This document shows positions 33,429 through 41,892 of a stretch of DNA of 64,000 bases, in pieces. The translations under genes and the position numbers were made by a program. The stretch spans positions 62,001-126,000 of the forward strand of contig JAYVTG010000097.1 in the NCBI GenBank assembly GCA_043774625.1, read 5' to 3'. The notes under the pieces are model-generated. The model made no database searches and had not been told where the DNA came from. It saw only the letters and a program-made list of their open reading frames with translations. How positions within the stretch are numbered: position 1 is the first letter of the stretch; the number at the start of each line of letters is the position of its first letter. Source of the DNA: JAAFIP01 sp043774625. Its GTDB lineage: Bacteria; Pseudomonadota; Gammaproteobacteria; Burkholderiales; Burkholderiaceae_C.

Positions 33429-35525
33429 ATGACAACACAAAACCCCCTCCTGGACTTTTCTGACCTGCCGCAGTTTGCCAGCATCCTGCCCCAGCATGTT
33501 GCACCCGCCATGGACGAGCTGCTCAGCCGGGCCAGTACGGCGCTAGAAACGGTCACCGTGCCCGCCTTTCCCAGCGACTGGACAAGCTTGTCTGCCACGC
33601 TAGACGTAGCCAATGAAAAGTTGGGCTGTGCCTGGGGTGCTGTGAGCCACCTGAACGCCGTGTGCGACACGCCCGAGCTGCGCGCCGCTTACAACGAAGC
33701 CTTGCCCAAAGTGACCGAGTTTTATACCCGCCTGGGGTCGGACGAACGCCTGTTTGCCAAGTACAAAGCCATCGACATCGCCACGCTGAACAGCGAACAG
33801 AAAAAAGCGCACAGCAACGCCATGCGCAGCTTTGTTTTGGGTGGCGCAGACCTGCAAGGCGCAGCCAAAGAACGCTTTGCCAAGATACAGGAACGCATGG
33901 CCGAGCTGAGCCAAAAATTCAGCGAAAACGCGCTGGACAGCACCGAGGCGTTTGCCTATTTTGCGACCCAAGGCGAACTGGACGGCGTGCCCGATGACGT
34001 GGTGCACACCGCACGCGAAGCCGCCCGCAAAGACGAGAAAGAAGGCTACAAGCTCACGCTCAAAATGCCGTCTTACCTGCCCGTGATGCAGTTTGCACAC
34101 AGCAGTGCGCTGCGCGAAAAGCTGTACAAGGCCAATAGCACCCGTGCGTCAGAATTGTTTGAAGTAGACGGCAAACCGCGCGCCGAGTTTGACAACAGCG
34201 CCCTGATTGCCGAAATATTGGCGCTGCGACAAGAAGAGTCTGAACTGCTGGGCTACGCAAACTTTGCCCAGGTGTCCCTGGTGCCCAAGATGGCCGATTC
34301 GCCCGAGCAAGTCATTAGCTTTTTGCGCGACTTGGCCAGGCGTGCCCGCCCGTTTGCCGAAAAAGACCTGGCCGATATGCGTGCATTTGCCGCCAAAGAA
34401 CTGAAATTGGACCATCCGCAAGCCTGGGACTGGCCCTACATCAGCGAAAAGCTGAAAGAAGCACGCTACAGCTATAGCGAGCAAGAAGTTAAACAGTACT
34501 TTACCGCGCCCAAGGTGCTGGCAGGCTTGTTCAAAATTGTGGAAACCTTGTTTGAAGTGCAGATCCGCAAAGACAGCGCCCCAGTGTGGAACGAGAAGGT
34601 GGAGTTTTATGCCATTTACCGCGGCCCAAACAAAATCGCCCAGTTTTACCTGGACCAGCCCGCCCGCACCGGCAAGCGTGGCGGCGCATGGATGGACGAC
34701 GTGCGTGCCCGCTGGCTGCGCCCCGATACCAAAGCGCTGCAAACCCCTGTCGCGCATCTGGTCTGCAATTTTGCCGATGGCGTGGTGATAGACGGGGTGG
34801 GCAAGCCCGCGCTGTTAACGCACGACGACGTGACCACCCTGTTTCACGAATTTGGCCACGGCCTGCACCATATGCTGACCCGCGTGAACGAGCGAGACGT
34901 GAGCGGCATTAGCGGTGTGGAATGGGACGCCGTGGAGCTGCCCAGCCAGTTTATGGAAAACTTTTGCTGGGAATGGGACGTGCTCAAACACATGACGGCC
35001 CATGTAGACACCGGCGAACCCTTGCCCCGCGCGCTGTTTGACAAAATGCTGGCCGCCAAAAACTACCAGACCGGCCTGCAAACCCTGCGCCAGGTGGAGT
35101 TTTCGCTGTTTGACATGCTGATGCACCAAAACGCAGCTAAGCATAACCAGACGGCCATGCAGGTATTGCAAACCGTACGCGCTGAGGTGTCGGTGCTGCA
35201 ACCGCCCGCCTACACCCGCACAGCCAACACCTTTAGCCATATTTTTGCAGGCGGCTACGCAGCTGGCTATTACAGTTACAAGTGGGCTGAACTGCTGTCT
35301 GCCGATGCCTACGCCGCATTTGAAGAAAGCCCTACAGGCACAGGCACAGGCACAGGTACGGCTACAGCTACACCCTCACCATCGGCTAATATTGCCATGG
35401 GACAACGCTACCGCCAAGAAATTTTGGAAGTAGGCGGCAGCCGGTCAGCCGCCGAGAGCTTTGCGGCGTTTAGAGGGCGTGCCCCGCAAATCGACGCGCT
35501 GTTGCGCCACCAAGGCATGGCCTGA
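33429..35525 (+). CDS. prlC: Oligopeptidase A (M3 metallopeptidase)
   Basis: Cytoplasmic zinc peptidase that degrades peptides, including cleaved signal peptides. 698 residues. Seen: zinc motif FHEFGHGLHHML near residue 473 with downstream Glu in SGVEWDAVELPSQFMEN, plus AGYYSYKWAELLSADAYAAFEE. Between this block and the conserved end (GQRYRQEILEVGGSRSA) there is a low-complexity Thr-Gly insertion coded by a hexanucleotide repeat. Stands alone, 55 bp after yhbY. Confidence 0.95.
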   Translation: MTTQNPLLDFSDLPQFASILPQHVAPAMDELLSRASTALETVTVPAFPSDWTSLSATLDVANEKLGCAWGAVSHLNAVCDTPELRAAYNEALPKVTEFYTRLGSDERLFAKYKAIDIATLNSEQKKAHSNAMRSFVLGGADLQGAAKERFAKIQERMAELSQKFSENALDSTEAFAYFATQGELDGVPDDVVHTAREAARKDEKEGYKLTLKMPSYLPVMQFAHSSALREKLYKANSTRASELFEVDGKPRAEFDNSALIAEILALRQEESELLGYANFAQVSLVPKMADSPEQVISFLRDLARRARPFAEKDLADMRAFAAKELKLDHPQAWDWPYISEKLKEARYSYSEQEVKQYFTAPKVLAGLFKIVETLFEVQIRKDSAPVWNEKVEFYAIYRGPNKIAQFYLDQPARTGKRGGAWMDDVRARWLRPDTKALQTPVAHLVCNFADGVVIDGVGKPALLTHDDVTTLFHEFGHGLHHMLTRVNERDVSGISGVEWDAVELPSQFMENFCWEWDVLKHMTAHVDTGEPLPRALFDKMLAAKNYQTGLQTLRQVEFSLFDMLMHQNAAKHNQTAMQVLQTVRAEVSVLQPPAYTRTANTFSHIFAGGYAAGYYSYKWAELLSADAYAAFEESPTGTGTGTGTATATPSPSANIAMGQRYRQEILEVGGSRSAAESFAAFRGRAPQIDALLRHQGMA
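35333..35376 (+). repeat. Hexanucleotide (ACAGGC) repeat inside prlC
   Basis: Tandem ACAGGC units that decay into ACAGGTACGGCTACAGC. A unit of six bases keeps the frame and adds Thr-Gly / Thr-Ala pairs. Confidence 0.8.
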
Positions 35526-35577
35526 ACGGGGCTAAAGTTGCTCTCAACAGTCACCTGCACGTATTTGGAGTTACACC

Positions 35578-36237
35578 ATGACCGCTACTAAATTTATAGC
35601 TGCTCACGCATTATCTACGCTGGCTATAGCTGTTTTATGGGGTACTTTTTCGTTCCAGGCAGGTGCGCAGCAGATGTACCGCATCGTTGGGCCAGACGGC
35701 AAGGTGACTTTTTCTGACACGCCACCGGCTGCAGCGGCCAATGCTAAGGTAACTGCGGGTCGCGGTGGCCGCGTTCCAGGTGACGACGCAGGCGGCAGTG
35801 CCAGCTTGCCACTGGAATTGCGCAGCGCCGCCAGCAAATACCCTGTCACGCTGTACACCAGCAAAGAATGTGCGCCTTGCAACAGCGGCCGCAGCATGTT
35901 GCAGGCACGTGGCATTCCGTTTACCGAAAAAACGGTGGAAACCACCCAAGACGTAGATGCGTTCAAGCGCCTGAGCGGTGAAAATTCTCTGCCCATGGCC
36001 ACGGTAGGCGGCCAGCAACTCAAGGGCTATTCTGACCAGGAGTGGGGCCAGTATCTGGATGCGGCAGGCTACCCCAAAACGTCGCTATTGCCCGCCAATT
36101 ACCGCCGCCCCGCCCCTAGCCCCCTGGTTGCGGTAGTGGAGGCCCCTGTTGCCGCTGCACCCAAGCCAGAAGCCCCTGCACCACGAGCTGCCGCGCCCGC
36201 GCCAGCACCTGCTAATCCGGCGGGTATCAAGTTTTAA
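35578..36237 (+). CDS. Exported DUF4124-glutaredoxin fusion protein
   Basis: A 219-residue predicted periplasmic protein. Seen: signal peptide, a DUF4124-like start MYRIVGPDGKVTFSDTPP, then a glutaredoxin/thioredoxin fold with TLYTSKECAPCNSGRSML (CxxC at about residues 100-103) and SLPMATVGGQQLKGY, ending in a Pro/Ala-rich tail. Likely a thiol-redox protein. The signal peptide (KFIAAHALSTLAIAVL) is coded by a dispersed repeat. Confidence 0.85.
   Translation: MTATKFIAAHALSTLAIAVLWGTFSFQAGAQQMYRIVGPDGKVTFSDTPPAAAANAKVTAGRGGRVPGDDAGGSASLPLELRSAASKYPVTLYTSKECAPCNSGRSMLQARGIPFTEKTVETTQDVDAFKRLSGENSLPMATVGGQQLKGYSDQEWGQYLDAAGYPKTSLLPANYRRPAPSPLVAVVEAPVAAAPKPEAPAPRAAAPAPAPANPAGIKF
35583..35628 (+). 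repeat. Dispersed repeat copy 15, signal peptide of the glutaredoxin-like protein
   Basis: GCTACTAAATTTATAGC, TGCTCACGCATTATC, TACGCTGGC; starts 2 codons after the ATG and encodes the hydrophobic core of the signal peptide. Confidence 0.8.
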
Positions 36238-36247
36238 TTTATAAACC

Positions 36248-36293
36248 GTTCACCCTGAGCTGGTCGAAGGGCTTCGACCAGCTCGGCCTGAAC
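36248..36293. repeat. GTCGAAGGGCTTCGAC palindromic repeat, copy 1
   Basis: Inverted repeat: GTTCACCCTGAGCTGGTCGA, AGGGCT, TCGACCAGCTCGGCCTGAAC. Lies between the glutaredoxin-like gene and the dioxygenase gene (convergent) and may end both transcripts. This type of palindrome is widespread in proteobacteria. Confidence 0.8.
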
Positions 36294-36322
36294 AGAAATA
36301 AAGACTTCATCGGTCCCAACCA

Positions 36323-37006
36323 TTAAGCATTCACCACCAGGCCAAACTTCGCCTGCAAACCGTCACTGCCCTGAGCAAAAGGCACCGTCAGTGCGGCTTT
36401 GGCGTCCTGATTGAGAGAGCGCCACAAGCCATCACGCGCATTGCCGGGGTCGCCTTCCACATACATCTGGGTGGTGAGCAAGTCTTTTTGTCCCAGCTTT
36501 ACCTTCATATGAATATGCGGTGTTCGGCCACTGTATGCCACCGGGCGCAGGGTGCGAAAGCGGTAGCTGCCGTCCGCACCCACCTGCACCTGGCCAAAAC
36601 CCTGAAACGCCGGGTCGGCCTGGCCCCCGTCGGCACTGTGGATGTAGTGGCCGTCGGCATCGCATTGCCAAATTTCTACCACCGCGCCAGCCACAGGTTT
36701 GCCGCGCAGGTCGGTCACATCGCCCGTCAACCAGGCAGCCTGGCCCTTGGCGTAACTGCGTGTGCCGTTTTTCAGCAGGTCAAAGTCGGTGTCTGCGGGC
36801 ATACGGTCGGGGTAAAAAGGCCCTTCGGTTTGCGAGGGCGTGAGGCGCACGGCAGCGGGCTTTTGGGCCGCAGCGTTGCGCCAGATGGTGGGCAGGGCGA
36901 TGGCAGCGGCTAGCTGGCCACCCAGGCTGACGATTTGGCGGCGCTTGAGTGGTTGGTTGCGCAATGGGGTAACGGGCGTCATGGTAGTTTCCTCTGTCAA
37001 AGGCAT
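36323..37006 (-). CDS. Intradiol ring-cleavage dioxygenase, secreted type
   Basis: Non-haem Fe(III) dioxygenase of the catechol/protocatechuate 3,4-dioxygenase fold. 227 residues. Seen: a twin-arginine-like N-terminus (KRRQIVSLGGQLAAAIALP), TPSQTEGPFYPD, the Fe ligand Tyr in DADGHYIHS, and the Tyr-His-His set in VAYSGRTPHIHMKV. The N-terminal signal suggests export. ATG at 37006 or 36982 are both possible starts. Flanked by two copies of a palindromic repeat; substrate unknown. Confidence 0.82.
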   Translation of the reverse strand: MPLTEETTMTPVTPLRNQPLKRRQIVSLGGQLAAAIALPTIWRNAAAQKPAAVRLTPSQTEGPFYPDRMPADTDFDLLKNGTRSYAKGQAAWLTGDVTDLRGKPVAGAVVEIWQCDADGHYIHSADGGQADPAFQGFGQVQVGADGSYRFRTLRPVAYSGRTPHIHMKVKLGQKDLLTTQMYVEGDPGNARDGLWRSLNQDAKAALTVPFAQGSDGLQAKFGLVVNA

Positions 37007-37050
37007 TTTTACTTGGAGCCAGCCACACCGCTTGGGTTCACGGTTTTAGA

Positions 37051-37079
37051 AAGCCCTTCGACGAGCTCAGGGCGAACGG
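37051..37079. repeat. CCCTTCGACGAGCTCAGGGC repeat, copy 2
   Basis: Half-palindrome of the same family as 36248, upstream of the dioxygenase and downstream of rpiA. Confidence 0.7.
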
Positions 37080-37109
37080 ATAAAGAAGTTCAGCCTTCAC
37101 AAGGCTGGA

Positions 37110-37787
37110 TCAATAACCAAAATTCAGCGTCTTCACGCCATCGGCTGTGCCCAGCAAGCACACCTGCGCTTTTTGGTGAGCGAATACGCCCACAGTCACC
37201 ACGCCCGGCCACTGGCTCACCTGTGTTTCAAAAGCCAGCGGATTTGTGATGCGCAGGCCCGTGATGTCGATGATGTGCTGGCCGTTGTCGGTGACCAGGG
37301 GCGCGCCGTCTTTCATGCGGACTTTTCCTGTACCACCCATGGCTGCAAATTGCCCGATCACCTGTCGGGCAGCCATAGGAATCACCTCTACCGGCAACGG
37401 AAAGACTCCCAGCACGTCTACCAGCTTGCTTTCGTCCGCAATGCAGACAAAGCGCTTGGCAATGGCAGCCACGATCTTCTCGCGCGTCAAGGCCGCGCCA
37501 CCGCCCTTCACCATGTTGCCCGCGTGGTCGATCTCGTCGGCCCCGTCGATGTACACCGACAGCTCGGTCACGTCATTGCAGTCCAACACGGGTATGCCCA
37601 GCGCCTTAAGCCTGGCGGTAGACGCCTGCGACGAGCTGACCGCGCCCTTGATGTCGTTTTTGATGCTGGCCAGCGCGTCGATAAATTTATTGACCGTGGA
37701 GCCCGTGCCCACGCCTACAATTTCACCTTTGACCACATACTGCAATGCGGCCTGGCCTACCAGGGTTTTGAGTTCGTCTTGTGTCAT
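37110..37787 (-). CDS. rpiA: Ribose-5-phosphate isomerase A
   Basis: Interconverts ribose-5-phosphate and ribulose-5-phosphate in the pentose phosphate pathway. 225 residues. Seen: VGVGTGSTVNKFID, SSSQASTARLKALGI, DVYIDGADEID (here SVYIDGADEID) with catalytic Asp/Glu, MVKGGGAALTREKI and the end FAHQKAQVCLLGTADGVKTL. Its start overlaps the upstream open frame of pyrD; the two are divergent, 29 bp apart with the start chosen here. Confidence 0.96.
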   Translation of the reverse strand: MTQDELKTLVGQAALQYVVKGEIVGVGTGSTVNKFIDALASIKNDIKGAVSSSQASTARLKALGIPVLDCNDVTELSVYIDGADEIDHAGNMVKGGGAALTREKIVAAIAKRFVCIADESKLVDVLGVFPLPVEVIPMAARQVIGQFAAMGGTGKVRMKDGAPLVTDNGQHIIDITGLRITNPLAFETQVSQWPGVVTVGVFAHQKAQVCLLGTADGVKTLNFGY

Positions 37788-37816
37788 GTCCGTTTTTCCT
37801 TATTCCCAATTATCCA

Positions 37817-38896
37817 ATGTCCCTCTTGCCCTACGCCCTCGCCCGCCCGTTTTTATTTGGCCTGGACCCCGAAGCCGCGCACGACCTGACCATGGCCAGC
37901 CTGGCCAAAACGCAAAACACCCCGCTGGCGCTGGCCTACACCCAGCGCCGGGTGGACGACCCGGTCACCATTGCAGGCTTGACCTTTCCCAACCGCCTTG
38001 GCCTGGCCGCTGGCCTGGACAAAAACGCCCGCTGCATCGACGGTTTGCAAGCCATGGGTTTTGGCTTTGTAGAAGTGGGCACCGTCACGCCTCAGGCGCA
38101 AAGCGGCAACCCCAAGCCGCGCATGTTTCGCCTTGCAGAAAAGCAGGCGCTCATCAACCGTTTGGGTTTTAACAACGGCGGGTTGGACGCTTTTGTTGCC
38201 AACGTCAAACGCTCTCAATTTTATAGCTGTTCGCGCAATACTGGCGCTGGCCAGAGCACTAAAACACCGATGATTTTAGGTTTAAACATCGGTAAAAACG
38301 CCGCCACACCCATCGAATGCGCCACCGACGATTACCTGACCTGCCTGAGCGGCGTGTACCCGTATGCCGACTACATCACCGTCAACATCAGCTCGCCCAA
38401 CACCAAAAACCTGCGCGCCCTGCAAAGCGACGAGGCGCTGGACGGTTTGCTGGGCGCAATAGCCGCGCGCCGCGCCGAGTTGGCAAGCGAACACGGCACC
38501 AGTAAACCCATCTTCCTGAAAATCGCGCCCGACCTGGATGAAAGCCAAATCAAAGTCATCGCCGCAACCTTGCAACACCACAAGATCGACGGCGTCATAG
38601 CCACCAACACCACCATCAGCCGCGAAGCCGTCCTAGGCCTGGCCCATGCGAATGAGGCTGGCGGCCTGAGCGGCGGCCCGGTACTGGAGGCCAGTAACGC
38701 GGTCATCCGCCAACTGCGCACGGCGCTAGGCAAAGGCTATCCCATCATCGGCGTAGGCGGTGTGCTTAGTGCGGATGACGCAGTATCAAAAATGCAAGCA
38801 GGGGCGGATTTGGTGCAGATCTACACCGGCTTGATCTACCGTGGCCCGGTATTGGTAAAAGATGCGGCACTGGCGCTGAAAAAGCATTTGGGTTAG
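37817..38896 (+). CDS. pyrD: Dihydroorotate dehydrogenase (quinone), class 2
   Basis: Membrane-associated FMN enzyme of pyrimidine synthesis, passing electrons to quinone. 359 residues versus 336 in E. coli. Seen: N-terminal helix region FLFGLDPEAAHDLTM, GLAAGLDKNARCIDG, GTVTPQAQSGNPKPRMFRL, LGLNIGKN, NISSPNTKNLR with the catalytic Ser, IATNTTISR and IIGVGGV. Between VANVKR and the LGLNIGKN strand there is an insertion, SQFYSCSRNTGAGQSTKTP, written by a dispersed repeat. ATG at 37817 chosen. Confidence 0.96.
   Translation: MSLLPYALARPFLFGLDPEAAHDLTMASLAKTQNTPLALAYTQRRVDDPVTIAGLTFPNRLGLAAGLDKNARCIDGLQAMGFGFVEVGTVTPQAQSGNPKPRMFRLAEKQALINRLGFNNGGLDAFVANVKRSQFYSCSRNTGAGQSTKTPMILGLNIGKNAATPIECATDDYLTCLSGVYPYADYITVNISSPNTKNLRALQSDEALDGLLGAIAARRAELASEHGTSKPIFLKIAPDLDESQIKVIAATLQHHKIDGVIATNTTISREAVLGLAHANEAGGLSGGPVLEASNAVIRQLRTALGKGYPIIGVGGVLSADDAVSKMQAGADLVQIYTGLIYRGPVLVKDAALALKKHLG
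38211..38253 (+). repeat. Dispersed repeat copy 16, inside pyrD
   Basis: GCTCTCAATTTTATAGC, TGTTCGCGCAATACT, GGCGCTGGC; read as QFYSCSRNTGAG, a third reading frame compared with copies 14 and 15. Confidence 0.8.
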
Positions 38897-39261
38897 TCTG
38901 GCTTGGAAAGGCAGCCACATTAGGCTGCAGCATGAATGTATCCCGCCGCGAAGCACAGAACCGCGATGAAGAACAAGAGCAGGCATGATGGCCGTGTCCG
39001 CAGACTACATGTGGGCTTGGGCAGTAAATCCCAACACTATTTACCCTCCTAAAGCTTACAATCGCCTTTAATCGAAAAGCCAGATAAGCGGCTCAGTCCA
39101 ACATAATTTATATGCAGCAGGAGATGCTCTTGGTTTCTTACAGCTTGGTCTCACGCCAGATAAACGTTTTTCGTCATGCCACGTAGTCGGCCACGCCGAC
39201 ACCTTGTCCAATGAGGGAGCCTGCAACATGGCTGCCTACCTATTTCTATGGTCACTAATAT
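38897..39261. other. Gap between pyrD and the EcoRV-type endonuclease gene
   Basis: A small stem GCAGCC/GGCTGC (38911-38927) lies just after pyrD and could slow transcription from both sides. No gene seen in the remaining 330 bp. Composition becomes AT-richer towards the restriction gene. Confidence 0.4.
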
Positions 39262-39945
39262 ATGACTGACAAAGCAAAATTTGCACGAAGACTGGAACAA
39301 TTCGTCACTGAACTACGAGATCACGTCAGCAGTGAGGATGGTCAATGGACCGTCAAAGGATTTATCGACATTTTCAAGAATGTTTACACGATTTCGTCAG
39401 ATACAAAGATCGTATCAAAAATTCTTGAGATACACCTCTTTCCGAAAATTCTCGCATTTGCTCAGGCCAGCGGGTACAAAATTGTTCTCGCTGAGCATCA
39501 GAATTACTACCCTGACATTTCATTTGTCAAAGCAAACGATGAGTCCGTAAGGTTCGCCGTTGACTTCAAAACGACGTACAGAAATCCCAAGAAACCGCAT
39601 CTATGCAATGGTTTTACGCTGGGATCACACGGTGAATATTTCGAGAATAGAACCAGCACCAAAAATATTCAGTTTCCCTACGGCAGCTACTCGGGGCATT
39701 TCTGTCTTGGAATCATTTATGACAGGGCAGAGGGAGCAACAATCGACGAGACAAAATCTCATGGCGTTGATGAATTGCATTCAATTACTTCTGTGGCAAG
39801 AGGTTTTCATTTTTTCGTCACAGAAAAATGGAAAATTGCTAGTGACAAAGGCGGGAGCGGTAACACAGCCAACATCGGGAGCATCAACTACATCGCTGAC
39901 ATCATCGCTGGCAAGGGCATGTTCTCTAAGCTGGGAGAAGATTAG
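39262..39945 (+). CDS. EcoRV-type restriction endonuclease, C-terminally truncated
   Basis: Type II endonuclease of the PD-(D/E)xK fold, resembling EcoRV (GATATC, blunt cut). 227 residues versus 245. Seen: catalytic set YPDISF...FAVDFKTTY, i.e. Asp85, Asp101 and Lys103 with the same spacing as EcoRV Asp74/Asp90/Lys92; the recognition loop GGSGNTANIGSI matches EcoRV GSGNTTNIGSI; KNIQFPYGSY and LGIIYDR also align. A TAG at 39943 ends the protein where EcoRV continues, and the expected rest is still readable downstream. Low GC versus neighbours points to transfer. Whether the truncated enzyme works is unknown. Confidence 0.85.
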   Translation: MTDKAKFARRLEQFVTELRDHVSSEDGQWTVKGFIDIFKNVYTISSDTKIVSKILEIHLFPKILAFAQASGYKIVLAEHQNYYPDISFVKANDESVRFAVDFKTTYRNPKKPHLCNGFTLGSHGEYFENRTSTKNIQFPYGSYSGHFCLGIIYDRAEGATIDETKSHGVDELHSITSVARGFHFFVTEKWKIASDKGGSGNTANIGSINYIADIIAGKGMFSKLGED

Positions 39946-40091
39946 TTTGATGAATATTGGATGAATTATAAAAAATAACTATCCAAGACGGAAAAGGCGG
40001 GACGAAGAAAATTTCCACACTACGCGAATTTGTTCAGTACAAAAACGGTGACGTTTCTATGGTGGTTGATAAAAAGAACGGCAAAACATGA
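39946..40091 (+). pseudogene. Remnant C-terminus of the EcoRV-type endonuclease
   Basis: Directly after the TAG the same frame reads FDEYWMNYKK, aligning with EcoRV FLDYWRNYER, and then meets TAA at 39976. From the run of six A (39970-39975), one frame lower, a stop-free stretch continues to 40091 and contains ISTLREFVQYK, aligning with EcoRV ISEYRNWIYR. Its stop overlaps the methylase ATG (ATGA), as expected for the original gene end. So two lesions, one nonsense and one -1 indel, explain the break. Confidence 0.68.
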
Positions 40092-41005
40092 GCGCAAAAG
40101 TTGGCGTGCCTCCGATTAAGTCACAGGGCATTAAAACGAAGCTTGTCCCCTGGATACAAAGCATCGTGCCTGAAGGCTTTAACGGAACATGGATTGAACC
40201 ATTTATGGGCACGGGGGCTGTGGCATTTAATGTAGCCCCGCGTCGTGCAATCTTGTGCGATACAAACCCTCACCTTGTTAGTTTCTACACAGGTATAGCG
40301 TCAGGTGAAATAACACCGGAATTGGTCAAGGAATTTCTTACGCGCGAAGGGGAAACGCTGCTGTCCAAAGGCGACGATCATTATTACTACGTCAGAGACC
40401 GATTTAATGCAGAACACTCCCCCCTCGATTTTCTATTTGTTAATCGTGCTGGATTCAATGGGATGATCCGCTTCAATAGAAAAGGTGGGTTTAATATTCC
40501 GTTTTGTAGAAAACCTCAACGATTTGCGCAGGCTTATGTAACCAAAATTGTCAATCAGGTTGCATGGGTTGGAAAAATAATTAAGGCAAAAGAATTTACT
40601 TTCAAATGCCAAGATTTCAAGAAAACGATACAGGACGCTTCACCGAACGACATAATTTATTGCGATCCCCCGTATATTGATCGGCATGTCGATTACTACA
40701 ATGGGTGGGGTGATGTTCATGAACAAGGGCTCTTTAGCGAGCTTTCCGATTTTCAAGGCAAATTCATTCTGTCCACGTGGCATCACAATGATTATCGAGA
40801 AAATGAATATGTGAAATGTCTATGGTCGAAACATCATATTCTTACGCGAGAGCATTTTTATCATGTTGGCGGAAAAGAAGAGAATAGAAATCCTGTAATT
40901 GAAGCATTGGTTACCAACTTCACGACAACCTCAATCCTGCGGCGCGAAGAAAACCAAGTCCAATACATGTTGCTTGAGTCGCCTGAGGTATCTAGCGTGG
41001 CATGA
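40088..41005 (+). CDS. EcoRV-type DNA adenine methyltransferase
   Basis: D12-class N6-adenine methyltransferase, 305 residues, close to M.EcoRV by recollection; presumed target GATATC. Seen: PPIKSQGIKTKLVPWI at the start, SAM motif EPFMGTGAVAFN, LFVNRAGFNGMIRFN, catalytic IIYCDPPYIDRHVDYYN, and STWHHNDYRENEY. The frame is intact, unlike its endonuclease partner. Low GC compared with neighbours, in keeping with recent gain. Confidence 0.93.
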   Translation: MSAKVGVPPIKSQGIKTKLVPWIQSIVPEGFNGTWIEPFMGTGAVAFNVAPRRAILCDTNPHLVSFYTGIASGEITPELVKEFLTREGETLLSKGDDHYYYVRDRFNAEHSPLDFLFVNRAGFNGMIRFNRKGGFNIPFCRKPQRFAQAYVTKIVNQVAWVGKIIKAKEFTFKCQDFKKTIQDASPNDIIYCDPPYIDRHVDYYNGWGDVHEQGLFSELSDFQGKFILSTWHHNDYRENEYVKCLWSKHHILTREHFYHVGGKEENRNPVIEALVTNFTTTSILRREENQVQYMLLESPEVSSVA

Positions 41006-41248
41006 CATGGCGCGGTCGTTCACCGGATGCTACGCAACAAAGCCGCGCAACGCCAGTTACCACTATGTTAAGGTTGTAAAAAACCTCCTCTCTAACGCTA
41101 TATTGGCAAGCGCATGCAGGGGCATAAGCGTTATGGATAAGTCGTTAACGTTTTTCAAGCCTGGGGTTGGAGTTACCCCGTTTCCAAAGACAGTTCAGAC
41201 TACCTAAACCCTAACTGCAAAAATACATCCAAAACAGCGCGGACTGAA

Positions 41249-41890
41249 TCAGGCCAGCAACTTCACACCCGTCTTGCTCTGCGCAAACTCCAGCGTCACG
41301 CCACTGGCCAGTTCCATCACTTTCAGGCCTTGCAGGGTCACATCAAAAACGCCCAAGTCGGTGATGATGCGGTCCACCGCGCCCACGCCCGTTAATGGCA
41401 GCGTGCAGCTAGGCAAAATCTTCATGTCTTCGGTGCCGTCTTTCTTACGTGCGACGTGCTCCATCAGCACAATAACGCGCTTGACGCCCGCGACCAAATC
41501 CATCGCGCCGCCCATGCCTTTGACCATTTTGCCGGGGATCATCCAGTTGGCCAGGTCGCCGTGTTCGCTCACCTGCATCGCACCCAAAATCGACAGATTG
41601 ATCTTGCCGCCGCGAATCATGGCAAAGCTGTCGTGGCTGCCAAAAATGCTGCTTCCCTTGATGGTGGTTACCGTTTGTTTGCCTGCGTTGATCAGGTCGG
41701 CGTCTACTTCTTCCTCAATCGGAAAAGGGCCAATGCCCAGCATGCCGTTTTCACTTTGCAGCCAAACTTCTTTGTCAGCCGGTACAAAGTTGGCCACCAG
41801 AGTGGGAATGCCTATGCCCAGGTTGACGTAGAAACCGTCTTGCAGTTCGCTTGCGGCCTTGGCGGCCATTTGGTCTTGTGTCCATGCCAT
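41249..41890 (-). CDS. scoB: 3-oxoacid CoA-transferase, subunit B
   Basis: Beta subunit of a succinyl-CoA:3-ketoacid CoA-transferase (ketone body or 3-oxoadipate use). 213 residues. Seen: FYVNLGIGIPTLVANF, the catalytic Glu in LQSENGMLGIGP (about residue 49), HDSFAMIRGGKI and ITDLGVFDV. ATG at 41890 is chosen over a longer open frame which runs into the scoA gene. It sits 2 bp after scoA. Confidence 0.94.
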   Translation of the reverse strand: MAWTQDQMAAKAASELQDGFYVNLGIGIPTLVANFVPADKEVWLQSENGMLGIGPFPIEEEVDADLINAGKQTVTTIKGSSIFGSHDSFAMIRGGKINLSILGAMQVSEHGDLANWMIPGKMVKGMGGAMDLVAGVKRVIVLMEHVARKKDGTEDMKILPSCTLPLTGVGAVDRIITDLGVFDVTLQGLKVMELASGVTLEFAQSKTGVKLLA

Positions 41891-41892
41891 GA

